From Fasciola hepatica (taxonomy: Eukaryota > Platyhelminthes > Trematoda > Plagiorchiida > Fasciolidae): a DNA stretch of 64,000 bases. The notes beneath the pieces were generated by a model that was not told the DNA's origin, made no database searches, and saw nothing but the letters and a program-made list of their open reading frames with translations. Positions 23,741 through 34,053 of this stretch are shown piece by piece. How positions within the stretch are numbered: position 1 is the first letter of the stretch; every line of letters starts with the position of its first letter. The stretch covers positions 2,326,501 to 2,390,500 of the forward strand of contig CANUEZ040000020.1 in assembly GCA_948099385.1 (NCBI GenBank), given 5' to 3'. The position numbers and the translations under genes were made by a program.

Positions 23741-24763
23741 TCGCGCACATACATATGTAACAGCCGGTAGTGGAAAATCCCCCATTTTCCCTCGCGATTC
23801 AGTGTTTTTCCCAACATCACTCATTTGCCTACACTGTTGACTTGTCCTTACGAACTGGTTGTTTTTATGGACAATTGTTGTTTGTTCGCGCCCAGTGCGC
23901 TACTTTGGCACATCCTTGTTCAAGACCTGCGTGACGCACGTGCTGTTTGCTCACACGCCGCTATTCGGTTTCTCGTTGTTGAGTCCTTGTGATCGTATAA
24001 TTGAGGTTTGTATATTTTTGATGTCATTGTTCATGTACTAATCTAGTATCGTAGAATATCGCTGATAATCGCCTTTTGATTTCGGGATCCGTTGCGAATT
24101 TGGCTACTCATTGCTCAAACGTTCGTTACAACTTATATGTGCACTTGGTCTGCATCTTACAGTTCCTCACCAGCCATTTCTCTAGGTATCATCCCGCCGA
24201 CCTTCATTATATGCGTCCACCCCTCCGACATATGCGCCTCACATCTACCGTATCCAACCTTCTGAACCGTTTTTGTCATCCTATCCACCCTTTTTGTCTT
24301 GTATTGCTCACTCTCTGTTTTGAGATGAGTTTTGTGCCCTGTCCGCCGACCATCCATTGCAGAGTACCAATGCTTCATTGATTTCTAATCCACTGCAGTG
24401 CACTTCCCTTTTTTACTCCATCGTCCTTCACCACTGAAGTTTCCTATACCTAATTCTAACCTTTCTCATATATATCAGTCGGCCTCCAGATGTCTCCACC
24501 CGGACCAGTCATACTCCCCTTCTGACCTTGACTTTGAAACTCACCGAGGGTCCATTTAGGTACGCCCTTGATTCCATTTAAACTCTTTACATTCTCTATG
24601 GTGTGCATAAACTTATCTTACTTTCATCCCACTTTATTCTCCCTTCTGAGCCCTTTTATTCTACTTTTTCACGCAAATTTCCTCATTTTCATGAATTGTA
24701 TCTGTCTGTTCCATCACTTGTATAAACATGATCATGCGCATGGCATGCTTCGGACGTCTCCGA
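21104..24763 (+). other. 3.7-kb pyrimidine-rich 3' UTR with internal degenerate repeats
   Basis: No coding signature is present. The segment around 22590-22760 is repeated in diverged form near 23420-23580 (shared TGTGCCTTTCAGTTTG and TTATGTCATGATGTT). The 20-mer ATGAGTTTTGTGCCCTGTCC occurs at 23233-23252 and again at 24325-24344 within longer similar blocks. It is therefore a mosaic of internally duplicated segments. Confidence 0.5.
23701..23739. repeat. (AT)n microsatellite
   Basis: 39 bp of uninterrupted AT dinucleotide inside the long 3' UTR. A smaller TA-rich cluster lies at about 23032-23054. Confidence 0.95.
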
Positions 24764-24803
24764 AATAAACCAATATTGTTATTATTATTATTATTATTAA
24801 TAA
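24764..24803 (+). terminator. Polyadenylation signal and (TTA)n LINE tail
   Basis: AATAAA at 24764-24769 followed within 10 bases by TTATTATTATTATTATTATTAATAA. A short trinucleotide tail immediately after the signal marks the 3' end of the LINE at 16.8-24.8 kb. Confidence 0.7.
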
Positions 24804-24809
24804 TACGCA

Positions 24810-25560
24810 TTAGGATCCCGACAGCCACGACTGTAGTAACGTTTTTAGGCAGATCGCGGACGTGGTTTGGGCTGCGCAGCTACCTTTTAGCTCATTATTT
24901 GCACATAACACCTCTAATTTGTTTGCAACCTTTAGAGATTCCTCCATTGTCTGTGGGGTTTGAAGCGCTAACTCCTCTAGAATCCTGGGTGAGGCGGTTT
25001 GTTCCTGCAGTAGATGACATTTTCAAGTGCAATAGCTGACAAGTGTGTCAGAGATTTTTCGGCCAGTCGGCGCAGCTATGTCGCGAATTCGGCTTCGTTC
25101 CACTTGGCTGCTGTTCTCTTCTACAGAACTCTCATTGTCTATCAGCAGTGAACCTGGGGGGGGGGGGGGGGTCGGGTGTTTCGCTGAGCTTGTCAGAATT
25201 TGCTTCCGACAGGGTATCGTTCACGGCCCTAGCTTTGAAAACGCAGCCATAAGCTGCTTCCTCCGGGAGAATAAGCGCTTAATCCGCCTGCTGTTTGACA
25301 GGAAACTGTTTCAGGTGCCTCCGTGCCTGGCCCAGTTATCTCCGGGTGAAATTCAGTCCCAACGGGAATGGGATGCCTTCTTGAGGCGGCCCGGTTTTCC
25401 AGCACCCATTATTCGCACCGCCTGCATGAGGGATTCTATTAGCTCCATGGGCCCCGTAACCACCGCTGTAGGATTCATTTGCACCTGTGATTATGTACGG
25501 CTGTTAATCACTGAATCCGGGGTTTGCCATCATATCGGCTCGATTTTCATGACAGACTGA
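24810..25560 (-). pseudogene. Possible Ty3/gypsy Gag fragment
   Basis: On the minus strand near 25010-24870 the translation contains LEELALQTPQTMEESLKVANKLE, resembling the conserved Gag helix pair 'LR..VL...P.TL.EAL..A..LE'. Upstream minus-strand frames are broken. The plus strand has a 171-codon frame here (25045-25560) without any recognisable motif. Weak evidence. Confidence 0.3.
25156..25171. repeat. G16 homopolymer
   Basis: Sixteen consecutive G on the plus strand, a probable hotspot for length variation and sequencing error. Confidence 0.9.
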
Positions 25561-26375
25561 CGGTTCGAAGGTAGGATCGCCAATTGTAGAATGAAGCGGA
25601 AATCCGTATGGAATGAGAATCTGTATTAGGTGTTACCTGATGTAATAAACCTTTGGAAAGAAACAGCAGACATTACTGTTGAGACGTTTAACGGTTTTTC
25701 GGAAGGTTTGTCCAAAGTAGCGGATGGAAAGTCTGCAATAGAACGGGCGGAACCGGTGGCCAGGCACACACATGTAGGTGTCTTGACAGAATCAACAGCT
25801 CCAACAAGTTTGCTTGTGAGGCCACAAGAGGTAGACTGCTGGTGAAGGCAGCAGTGGTGGCTCACGTAACCAAGGTAGGTAGCAAACTAGGCCGGGCTTA
25901 TGTGGAGGGAGGCTTGGTGGAGTGGCCTAAGTAGACCCGATAGGGCACTGGCTAGAACCCAAAAATGCAGCAGAATGCCGAACTTAGCTCTCGGGCCCCG
26001 ACCATGACGACAGTAAAGAAGCCGCATATGGGGTCGGACATAGTCGTAATTGAAGATTTGCTGGAAGATAAAACTTGGCAGTACTGTCTGGAGGTGGGGG
26101 ACAGCGCTACCCTTGCCAGTGTGGACATAATGGCAGCCCTCGAGAAGATGGACTGGAAGTCGTCGGAAGCCCTAAATAGTCAGCCAGTGGGGATGACCAA
26201 TGCAAGAAACTTGCCATCATCTCAGGCTCTGTGTTTTAGAGCCAGACGGGAGTAAACGATAAGAGACACCTAAGGGACGAGGCAACTGCGGCGGTGTTGT
26301 AAGCCAATGCGTGATGCATTAGAAGCAAGTGGATTGGACTCGTCAAGATCGCTGGAGAGCGCAACGCACCGGCAG

Positions 26376-26960
26376 TTGCCATTACGGAAACGTGGCTCTT
26401 TAAAGAAGATCATGTGCCAGGACTAATGGGCAACGGTTTTGCAATCCATAGGCAAGGTAGAGGACGCGATCACCTTAGAGGAGGGTAGCCATCCCCGTTA
26501 GGCCATGTACAAACTATGTTCAGTCACAGACCAAGATATGCACTCGCAAAGCCTAGTTGTGCCCCGTTACGATAATCCTTTCAGCAAGAAGGTTTGACTT
26601 CGCCTGTGTCTACTGAGCTCCAAGTTCAAACCGCCACAAGGATGTTTGCTTACTGCGGACCTTGACTGAAAGGGTTACGGAAGCACAAAAGACCCTCACA
26701 GTGGATGACTTCAATCTTCCGCATATTGACTGGACGGTTGAAGTCTGTGAGCTGGGATAAGGGGAGGACTCCTGCCTAGAGTGGCTTCGCACTAATGAGC
26801 TGCACATGTGTATTACGGAAAATGCCAGATATATGGCTGGAAGCTCTCCGTCCTTGCTAGGTCTGGTAGTAAAAAGATCGCCCCAACTATGTACTCTGAC
26901 TGCATTACTGTGCACCGCTGGACGAGAGTGACCACGTACGTGTCAAAATCACCCCATGCC
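26376..26960 (+). pseudogene. CR1-like endonuclease remnant
   Basis: VAITETWLFKEDHVPG at about 26376 matches the catalytic TETWL block, and VDDFNLPHIDW near 26700 matches the GDFNLPxIDW block (the first Gly is Asp). Blocks are in different frames with intervening stops, so the domain is dead. Confidence 0.65.
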
Positions 26961-27429
26961 TGCGGCAACCCGGGGTACCCTCGGGGCTGGTTAGGAATTT
27001 CAGTAGTATGGACAAAGACAAGATTTGCAATAGGGCGATGGGGTTGACATGGGACAAGGTGAAGGGGATTGCTGTCGAGGAGAGCTGAGAGGTCATAAAG
27101 GGACCCCTGACTGCCCTCCAGGAAGAGCCCGCACCCTTGAAACGAAGGAGTGGGAAGGGTGAATGCTTGCGGTGGAAGGCCGCAACAGCCAAGTCCATCA
27201 GAAGTAGAAACAGCAACCGGAACGATTACGAAGCTTCCGGCAGTGGGCTGGCCCAAGGCCGTTATACGAGGCTTGGAAACGAGGCCGTGAGCCTTCTGCG
27301 AACTACTAAGCGATAATATGAGTTAAGATAGGTCCACTGTGTAAGACACTAGCCGAAAACATTCTAAAGCCATGAGCAGTCTCTAGCTCAACAAAAGATG
27401 CCATAAGCCCACTGTCCGCTTGGGACCAC

Positions 27430-28540
27430 GGTATGGTCACTGATGATCAGGGCAAACCAGATACCCTGGGGGAATACTTTAGGTGCGTACGTAGGAGAGA
27501 TAGTGGGGTACTAGTACAGTTGGCTCCGGTGTATCAACCTCTGCAGTCAGACGAGCTAAATCTTTCAGAGGAAATCGCGATCAAGTACCCACAGAAATTT
27601 ACCAGCCACAAGCCAACGGGTCCCGGCGGCATCAACTCATCTACCACCAAGCCATTTGCGGATATAATAGCTCGGCCAGAAAGTAAGCTGAACAGGTCCA
27701 CGCTGGACCAGAGTAGGCAGCCTCAGGACCGGAAACGTTTGGCCATCGTGGAGATATATAGGAGCGGACCTTAGTAGGCTACCTATGACTACAGGTCGGT
27801 AAGCCTAACTGGCATCCTATGTAGAGTCCTTTAGAAGAGCATAGGTGCCAACATCTGCCAGAGCTTATCGAAGCACTCCATGATAAGTCCGGCCCAGCAT
27901 TGATTCCCAAAAAGTAGATCTTGTCTGACTAATCTCCTGCATCTCCTGGACCAGGTGACTCGATGACTGGATGAAGATGGGCAAGATGAGGTATGCTACC
28001 TAGACTTTAGCAAGGCTTTCGACCCTGTTAATCCACGCCTTTTGCTGTGCAGGGTGGAAGCCTTTGGTATAGGTGGGCCAGTATATAAATGGCGGAATAA
28101 CTTTCTCTCCCATAGGACGGTTTACGTCAAAGTAGGGAACAGGTGCTCCGGTTTGGTGAATACCACCAGAGGTGTAACTCAGGGATCCGTCCCGGGCCCG
28201 AAGTTATTCTCGTTGTTTGATAGCGACATGGCATCCGCCTTTCAATCGCCTAGCTTCATTTGCGCTGGAGGTGTGGAGATTTTTTGATCTGAGGGCAGGG
28301 TGGACTTAGGCATGGATATAGGTACCGTCCTGAACTGGGCATAAAAATGGGACTTACCCCTGAACTCCGGAAAAACCACTCGTTGTCAAGGGCAACAGAA
28401 AGCCTAACAGTCGCTCATGATCGAAGGCTGTCCACCGCAGAAACAGTCAGTAGGTTGAAAGACCTCGGGGTCATCATGAGCAGTGACTCTAAATGGTCTG
28501 AGCAGGGCAAAGCTGCTGCAAAAAAGCTCGTGGTGAGCTA
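27430..28540 (+). pseudogene. CR1-like reverse transcriptase remnant
   Basis: Blocks in order: KSRSCLTNLLHLLD near 27905, LDFSKAFDPVNPRLL near 28000, and a frame 28042-28287 with TTRGVTQGSVPGP. The catalytic box, normally YADDVKI, reads CAGGVEI: both paired aspartates are glycine. The following frame (28347-28544) has SRLKDLGVIMSSDSKWSEQ, the LxDLGV connection region. Confidence 0.75.
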
Positions 28541-28789
28541 TTAATTCCGCGGTCAGCAGTGTCTTGCCGGCAGACGGAAATATTTACACCCATTTACATG
28601 CCGATAATGTGACCCCACGTGGAAGGTAGCGTGCAGACTTGGTCATCGTTCTGGAAAAAGAGCTCCGCCTGCTTAGAGAAAGTTCAGCACCTCGATACGC
28701 GAATTTCTGAAGGGCAGAGAGGTAAGACGTACGAGCAGCGACTCTGTGATCTGAATCTTTCCTCTCTGGAAAGGGGGAGAGGTCGAAGT

Positions 28790-29550
28790 GATCTTAAAAA
28801 AAGCGTTGAAGACCTGCAAGTTGTAGGTTATGAAACGAATCGCTGGTCCGAGGATTGGAACCTCCCAGGCAATGATGACGAATGCGTCAGCATGTATTTC
28901 GGCAGAGAGGTTGGTCACTCGCCTTCCATTGACGGAGCAACCACACTGCCAAGGGTTGACCGACACAAGGTGCTGGGTTTCTGGTTAGATTGTAACCTGT
29001 CCTCCTCTCATCATCACCAACTTGCGAGCAAGGCTGCCTTCCTAGTTTTAAATATGATTCGAAGGTCCTTCTCGCGCATATCTAGGGATAATTTCCCATA
29101 ATTTTCTGCACGTATATCCGACCTCTGCTGGGGTACGGTAGTCAAATAGTGCACTCTGGTCTTGTCCGAGACCGTGAGATCCTATAAAGAGTTCAGCGGG
29201 CCTCCACCAAGGCAGTAAGGGGTCTATCCAACCTACCTTATCCAGTCCGCCTCTCGCTCCTCAACCTCTATCCCCTTGACGCAAGGAGCGTATGAGGTGA
29301 CCTGTTTTTGATCTTCCATCTTTTGAGTCAGGTCAAAGCGATTACTTCTTCTCCGTCTGTCCAGCCTCTTCTCTCCGTGGTCACAGCGGAAGGGTTTTCA
29401 AACCGAGGCCACACACTTCACTAAGGATTAACTTTTTTAGCTATAGGGTTATTACTGTGTGGAATGCACTTCCGGAAGATATTGTTCTCTCGCAGAACAA
29501 AACTATCTTCAAGAAAAAGCTAGACCTCTACCTGGGTCTCTCCCAATAAT
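28790..29550 (+). mobile_element. Second CR1-like LINE 3' fragment
   Basis: A different CR1 copy begins in an A-rich junction at about 28790. It shows NRWSEDWNLPGNDDECVSMYFGR and LGFWLDCNLSSSHHHQ (RT thumb to connection), VRGLSNLPYPVRLSLLNLYPL near 29215, and WNALPEDIV...LDLYLG near 29460-29545, the end of ORF2. It is fused in frame to the preceding CR1 so that 28619-29101 reads as one 160-codon frame. Confidence 0.7.
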
Positions 29551-29919
29551 TCCCTTTGTCAAAAAAAACAAACAAAATAGTTGTCTTTTATTGCATATGT
29601 TCATGAATGCCGCACCCCCACTCAGCTTAAGGCGCTGTCCGCGGTGAGACACTGCATGTTGTTATGTGTATCTTGTTTTCGCCGCCACTCCCGCACCCCT
29701 CGCTTCTTTTTACTCTCGTTTCAGCTCGGTGAATCCGACAGAAGGCCAAAGATTTCCTCGAGAACTGGGAAACTCGGGCTTAAAGCATCGAACCCGATTA
29801 GTACTTCAAGACTTGAAGACTATGAAGGGGGGTTTTCTGGCCTCAGGCCGGATAGTCTATTCCAAGTGGCCTTAGATTCCAGAAAAAGGGACACTAAAAG
29901 AAGTTGAAGCAAGTTAAAG
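29551..29919. other. Unassigned
   Basis: Overlapping short frames with no recognisable domain. Bounded on both sides by CR1 3' ends, so it may be CR1 3' UTR. Confidence 0.4.
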
Positions 29920-30060
29920 CTGGGTTCATGACTAAATCGCACTCCCTTGGCGACAGGGTAGTGAACAGTTGGAACGGTCTGCCTGGTGAAATGATAGACC
30001 TGAAGACCGTTCAGTCCTTCAAAGGTGCCCCAAGTCGTAGGTGATGCGAGATACCTCCTT
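29920..30060 (+). mobile_element. CR1-like ORF2 carboxy-terminal scrap
   Basis: Translation near 29950-30030 gives DRVVNSWNGLPGEMIDLK followed by VQSFKGA, the WNxLP ending of CR1-type ORF2. Only this terminal block is present. Confidence 0.6.
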
Positions 30061-30099
30061 TTAGTGGGCGTTGAGCATGTTCACTAGATGGATGATGGG

Positions 30100-30446
30100 T
30101 CGCACTGTGGTCCGCCTGAGGTGTGTTTCAACTGATGTTTTTTGTTGAATAATGTCTCAGTGAAAGCTAACGATGCATAACCTCTCTCGCAGTTGATGTG
30201 CGATGAGGTTTTTCGTTTCCCTCTCATTTTTAGCGGGGATTCGACGAAACACACTATGCAGTGATGGGTGCATAACTGGTGTGCATACCATCGTAAGAAT
30301 TTTGGACGCTCGGTTGGTCGTGGCCATTACCTGTCCTGTGCAAACTGTACTGAATTGGCCGCGCTACACCGGGCGTCTACCTTTGTGCCTCGTGGATATA
30401 TATTGTACTGCGATATTTGTGGCTTCTCGGCGGATTTATAAATATT
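30100..30446. other. Probable 5' UTR of the nested CR1 element
   Basis: No coding motif. It precedes the ORF1 start at 30447. The exact 5' end of the CR1 insertion is not visible. Confidence 0.35.
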
Positions 30447-30968
30447 ATGAGTTCAGTTACCTCTGAGGATCAATGTGCGTGTTTGGTATGCAAGAAAAAT
30501 ATTGGCCCTCGGGTCAAAGCCCTGATGTATGATTTTTGCGAGGGGTGGATTCACCTCAAGTGTACAAAAACCGACAAGGATAAGTATGAGTGGCTGATTT
30601 CCTGCAGCTCCTCATTCCTGCAAAGTCTATGCACAGATTGTACCACAGCAAATAAAAGAAAAAGAGATGAAGCTAATTCAGCGGCGAACCAGGCACCCGC
30701 GGCACCGCGTGCAGCGAGCCCCAGGTCCCACGCAGAAGTCGCTTCAGTCGCTACGAACAACCTATTAAGAGCAGTGAAGAAGCAACGCCGGAAGAAACCC
30801 GTGATATTAGACAAGGTCGAAGTAGCCGTAAACTCGGAAGACAAAACTTATGTTCCGGAGAAATCGAATGCAGCCGGCGGAGACACAGGCCTCGATCCAG
30901 GGCAGACGGAAACCATGAGTCAATGGGAAAAAAGTAAAGCCACTTCAAAGGATGGCGCCGCCACCTAG
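30447..30968 (+). pseudogene. CR1 ORF1 with PHD-type zinc finger
   Basis: The ATG at 30447 starts a frame with a PHD finger in its first 60 residues: C-L-V-C, then Y-D-F-C, E-G-W-I-H-L-K-C and finally L-C-T-D-C. The spacings fit C4HC3 zinc binding, except that the third ligand is tyrosine (YDFC). A basic, alanine-rich linker follows. PHD-bearing ORF1 proteins are established for some CR1-family LINEs. The frame ends at 30968 and the rest of ORF1 continues in another frame from about 30952. Confidence 0.75.
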
Positions 30969-31521
30969 GACCCAATGCTTCCTAGTCGTGAATCTTTCGG
31001 AATCAACCGAGTCGGCGCCTCAAAGTAGATTAGAGCACGACGTTTCTCTTCTACGGGACATATTCGCCAGAGTATTCTCCACAAATGAGGAAAACCTGGC
31101 AAATAATGTAAAGGTCAAAGCCGTTTTTCGCCCAAGGAAAATAAGTGACAGTGGTAACCCTCGTCCGCTCAAGGTGGTCTTGGGTTCCGATGGGGAATGC
31201 CGCTGGGTGCTACAGCGGTCCTACAGATTGAAAGGAGAGAAAGATCGATTCCTTCGAGATCTTGACCCCGAGGAAAGAGAGAGGCACCGGTTAGCCTTGA
31301 GAGGGCTCCGCGAATGCCAGGCCAATCGTGAATCAGGCCTTTTTATCCGGGGTTTTCGTGCTCAGCGGAGGCATCTTCAACTGAGATGGGAACCGTTCAA
31401 TCTCACCTGCATCATCGACCAGGCGGCCCCTGCGGGGCAGGAGCAATGGGGGTCGGTAAGGAGAGGGGAGAGAGAAGAGGGCATGCACTTATCATGTCGT
31501 CTAATGTCAGGAGTCTGTTGA
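30952..31521 (+). pseudogene. CR1 ORF1 carboxy-terminal region
   Basis: 189 codons, shifted relative to the PHD-bearing frame. Content such as CFLVVNLSES...SRLEHDVSLLRDIF and KVKAVFRPRK...RPLKVVL resembles the RRM-like and carboxy-terminal domains of LINE ORF1 proteins (VVxNLxES-type strand, then RPLKVxL). A one-base shift near 30960 probably separated it from the PHD part. Confidence 0.6.
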
Positions 31522-32249
31522 ACAAGCGAGATGAGCTCGAGGCATGGGTGGTTCAGTACTCGCCAACATTGGTCGCCTTGACGGAGACGTGGCTTACCAG
31601 TGGGGTGCAGGACTAGGAAGTGGCTATCCCGGGATACACACTTTACCGTGCTGATGGGAGCCAAGCTAGGGGAGGAGGCGGCGTGGCGATGTACTTTTGA
31701 GCTGACGTCCTTTCGCTACAGTTGGATCGCCTGATAGACCCGGAGGGTTTTGAAGAATCTCTTTGGTGTCACGTAAAGTTGACACCCAGTGGATTTGAGT
31801 CTGTCGGAGTCATTTGTCGGTCACCAGAAGCAGATCCTCTGGAAGTACTGACTGGAGTAAGATGCTGGGCGGGCGATGGTCACTGTCTAATTTTGGGTGA
31901 CTTCAACTCGCCGAATGTGGACTGGGAGAACTTGCGGTGCTCTGCAGGAGCGGATTCATTTTCCCGCGAGCTTTCTTCAGCGGTGCTGGAACTTTCCTTG
32001 TACCAACACGTCAGAAGGCCGACCCGAACCCAGGATCACCGTACGTCTATCCTAGATCTGGTGATATCTCCAAGGCGGTCCGATGTTTATCAGATCGAGT
32101 ACCTACCGCCACTAGGGTGCAGTGACCATGCAGTGTTGACCATCAGCTTGAAGAGAAAAGTGACGTTTGTCCCCAGACCACAGGGCGGACTCAACGTCTG
32201 GCGAATGTCGTTCCAACAAGTCGGGGAGGCTGCATCCTCAGTGATGTAG
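31493..32249 (+). pseudogene. CR1 ORF2 endonuclease
   Basis: An APE-type endonuclease. SSNVRSLLNKRDELEAW and LVALTETWL are at the start (31493-31600). After an in-frame stop at 31614-31616, a frame from 31722 contains ILGDFNSPNVDWENL, ILDLVIS and GCSDHAVLTI. The catalytic E (TETW), D/N (GDFN) and H (SDH) are all present. There are at least two stops before 31722 and another at 32249. It would nick target DNA during retrotransposition. Confidence 0.8.
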
Positions 32250-33238
32250 TATCCGCCAGAACCGTATGACATAGAGGAGGCTTGGGAGGTAATCCGAGAT
32301 GAAATCCTTCAATTATGCCAGACTTTTGTTCCACCATCCAGACAGCGGCCGAAAGCGAAAGGCCCACCTTGGTTTGACTCGCAACTTGGGTGTCTTTTGA
32401 AGCTTCGGAACCGAGCATGGAAACAATGTCGAGCGACTGGAGAGGGATATGATCGATACCGCACCATCCGGAACCAGTGTACCCAGATGAAACGAGAAAA
32501 GCGACGTATGTTCGAGGAGACGTTAGCAATGGACTCGGTATGAGCACCCAAACGACTGTTCGCATATCTGCAACGGAGAACGCGAACCACAACTGCAATC
32601 CCAGCCCTACAGGACGGACAATCGCTGGGAGATACAGATGATTACAAGGCAGAGATACTGGCGAGACACTACTTGTCAGTCTATGCTCCTGAACAGAGGC
32701 ACAATCGTCCATCATAAATTGCCGGGGGAACCCCTCAAATGTCGTGGCAAGAACTCACCGGGGAAGAAGTGGCGGCAACTGTGCGCACCATTAGAGCCAA
32801 CCAATCCCCGGGACCTGATGGTGTTCATCCGTTGGTGGTAAAGGAACTGGCCGATATGTTAACTCAACCGGTCACACGACTGTTCTACGCGTCTTTAGCA
32901 GCTGGAAAGCTCCCCCAAGAATGGAAGAAAGCTGTAGTCGCGTCACTATACAAAGGTGGGGCGAAGGTTGAGGCTGTCAACTATCGACCTGTCAGTCTAA
33001 AACCGGTGATAGGAAAGGTTATAGAGAGCCTGCTGGCAACGCGAATCCGGGACCATGTTTGGGTAGACGACCTACTTTGCCGACAACAACATGGTTTTTG
33101 GAAAAGCAGGTCGTGCCTGACAAACTTGGTAATCGCACCAGAACGCTGGACCCTAGCCAAGGCCGAAGGACACGCTACGGACGTAATCTTGGTGGATTTT
33201 AGCAAAGCTTTTGACAAAGTTCCGCATGACCGTCTATT
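32250..33238 (+). pseudogene. CR1 ORF2 reverse transcriptase, first part
   Basis: The linker contains PPWFDSQLG and LRNRAWK-type helices, with stops at about 32540 and 32714. The RT proper starts in the 185-codon frame at 32739-33296: ANQSPGPDGVHPLVVKEL, VNYRPVSLKPVIGKVIE, QHGFWKSRSCLTNL and VDFSKAFDKVPHDRLLG. It is cut after LLG at 33238 by the gypsy insertion. The next CR1 codon, AAG (LLG|KLKALG), is at 42154. Confidence 0.85.
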
Positions 33239-33242
33239 AGGT

Positions 33243-33646
33243 TGTAACGTACTACTCTGCTATACGGTACACCAAATGAATGTCAACAATATCTGAGACG
33301 ACACTAGGAAACTAAGATGGGCGGAGGAGTGTGCGGTGACAAAAAGGCTAAAAGGGTATGTACATTAAGAATTAAAATGAAACAAAAGGTGTGACCCAAA
33401 CTCACAGTTGTTCAATGTTCTTGTGATCAGGAGATGAGTGCCGAAGAGTCAATATCCGCCAATGTCTTCCGTTCAGTTCGGTCTGACAGCCATCCGTTGG
33501 ACAGAACAGGATGGTATTGAGCGAAGTGCCAAGAGACGCCGTTGAAGCTTCTAAAATGTTTGTTTCACTCAGTTAGTTCCGACCGATATGATTCCAAGAC
33601 ACTCCAAACCAGAAGATGAGACCGTGCCAGAATGAAAGATTTATTT
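33243..33646 (-). repeat. 3' LTR of the gypsy element, distal part
   Basis: Matches 41609-42013 of the other LTR. It starts TGTAACGTACTACTC and is interrupted at 33646 by the MULE, whose 9-bp target duplication is its last nine bases. Confidence 0.92.
33638..33646. repeat. MULE target-site duplication, left
   Basis: GATTTATTT, identical to 37258-37266 and to the single copy in the unbroken LTR at 42005-42013. Confidence 0.93.
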
Positions 33647-34053
33647 GAAAGTCAAGGATCGAACTACCACAAATGAAACGGTAATATCAGCTGAAATAGA
33701 CATTTTGTGATGACATAAATTACGTATAAAAGAACGTGAAATAAATTACTTTGGATGTAACCAGAGGCAAAGAATATTACAAAATATTGTTTATATCATC
33801 AAATTTACACTGGTATATAAGGCCTAGCGCTACAAAATATCAGCACCCATCTCGCTCGCTAGCCACGTGAACGACCATGACCGTTGACAATTCCGATACT
33901 TTTTCCCGATTGAATAAAGACTTTTACGAAGGTCTGGATGAATTCGCGACCGATTTTCGAGAGTTCCAGCGATGCACAAGTACCAGCTTTTACAATTACA
34001 GTGCCCGAACATGAAAACAGGCCAAAAAGCGTCGGCTAACAATTAGCGACGGA

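Larger units (their letters stand above)
16757..24803 (+). mobile_element. Pyrimidine-rich CR1/Jockey-type LINE with very long 3' UTR
   Basis: A single plus-strand unit: a proline/serine-rich frame (17420-17935), endonuclease pieces (18380-18840), RT pieces (19540-20770), an ORF2 carboxy end (to 21103), then 3.7 kb of non-coding C/T-rich sequence ending in AATAAA (24764-24769) and a (TTA)n tail at about 24778-24800. The plus strand is strikingly pyrimidine-rich throughout, quite unlike its neighbours. The 5' boundary is uncertain; it abuts repeat X. Multiple stops and shifts make it inactive. Confidence 0.7.
25571..28790 (+). mobile_element. CR1-like LINE, heavily decayed
   Basis: The 5' part (25575-25797) recurs at 8852-9049. 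It then carries an unrecognised frame (25965-26255), endonuclease blocks (26376-26960), RT blocks (27430-28540) and part of the ORF2 carboxy region (28619-28785: VEKVQHLDTRISEG and YEQRLCDLNLSSLERGRGRSDL). It joins another CR1 fragment at about 28790. Numerous stops. Confidence 0.75.

Noticed and set aside
25045..25560. 171-codon plus-strand open frame
   Set aside because: It includes the G16 run and has no recognisable domain; the minus strand has slightly better Gag-like similarity.
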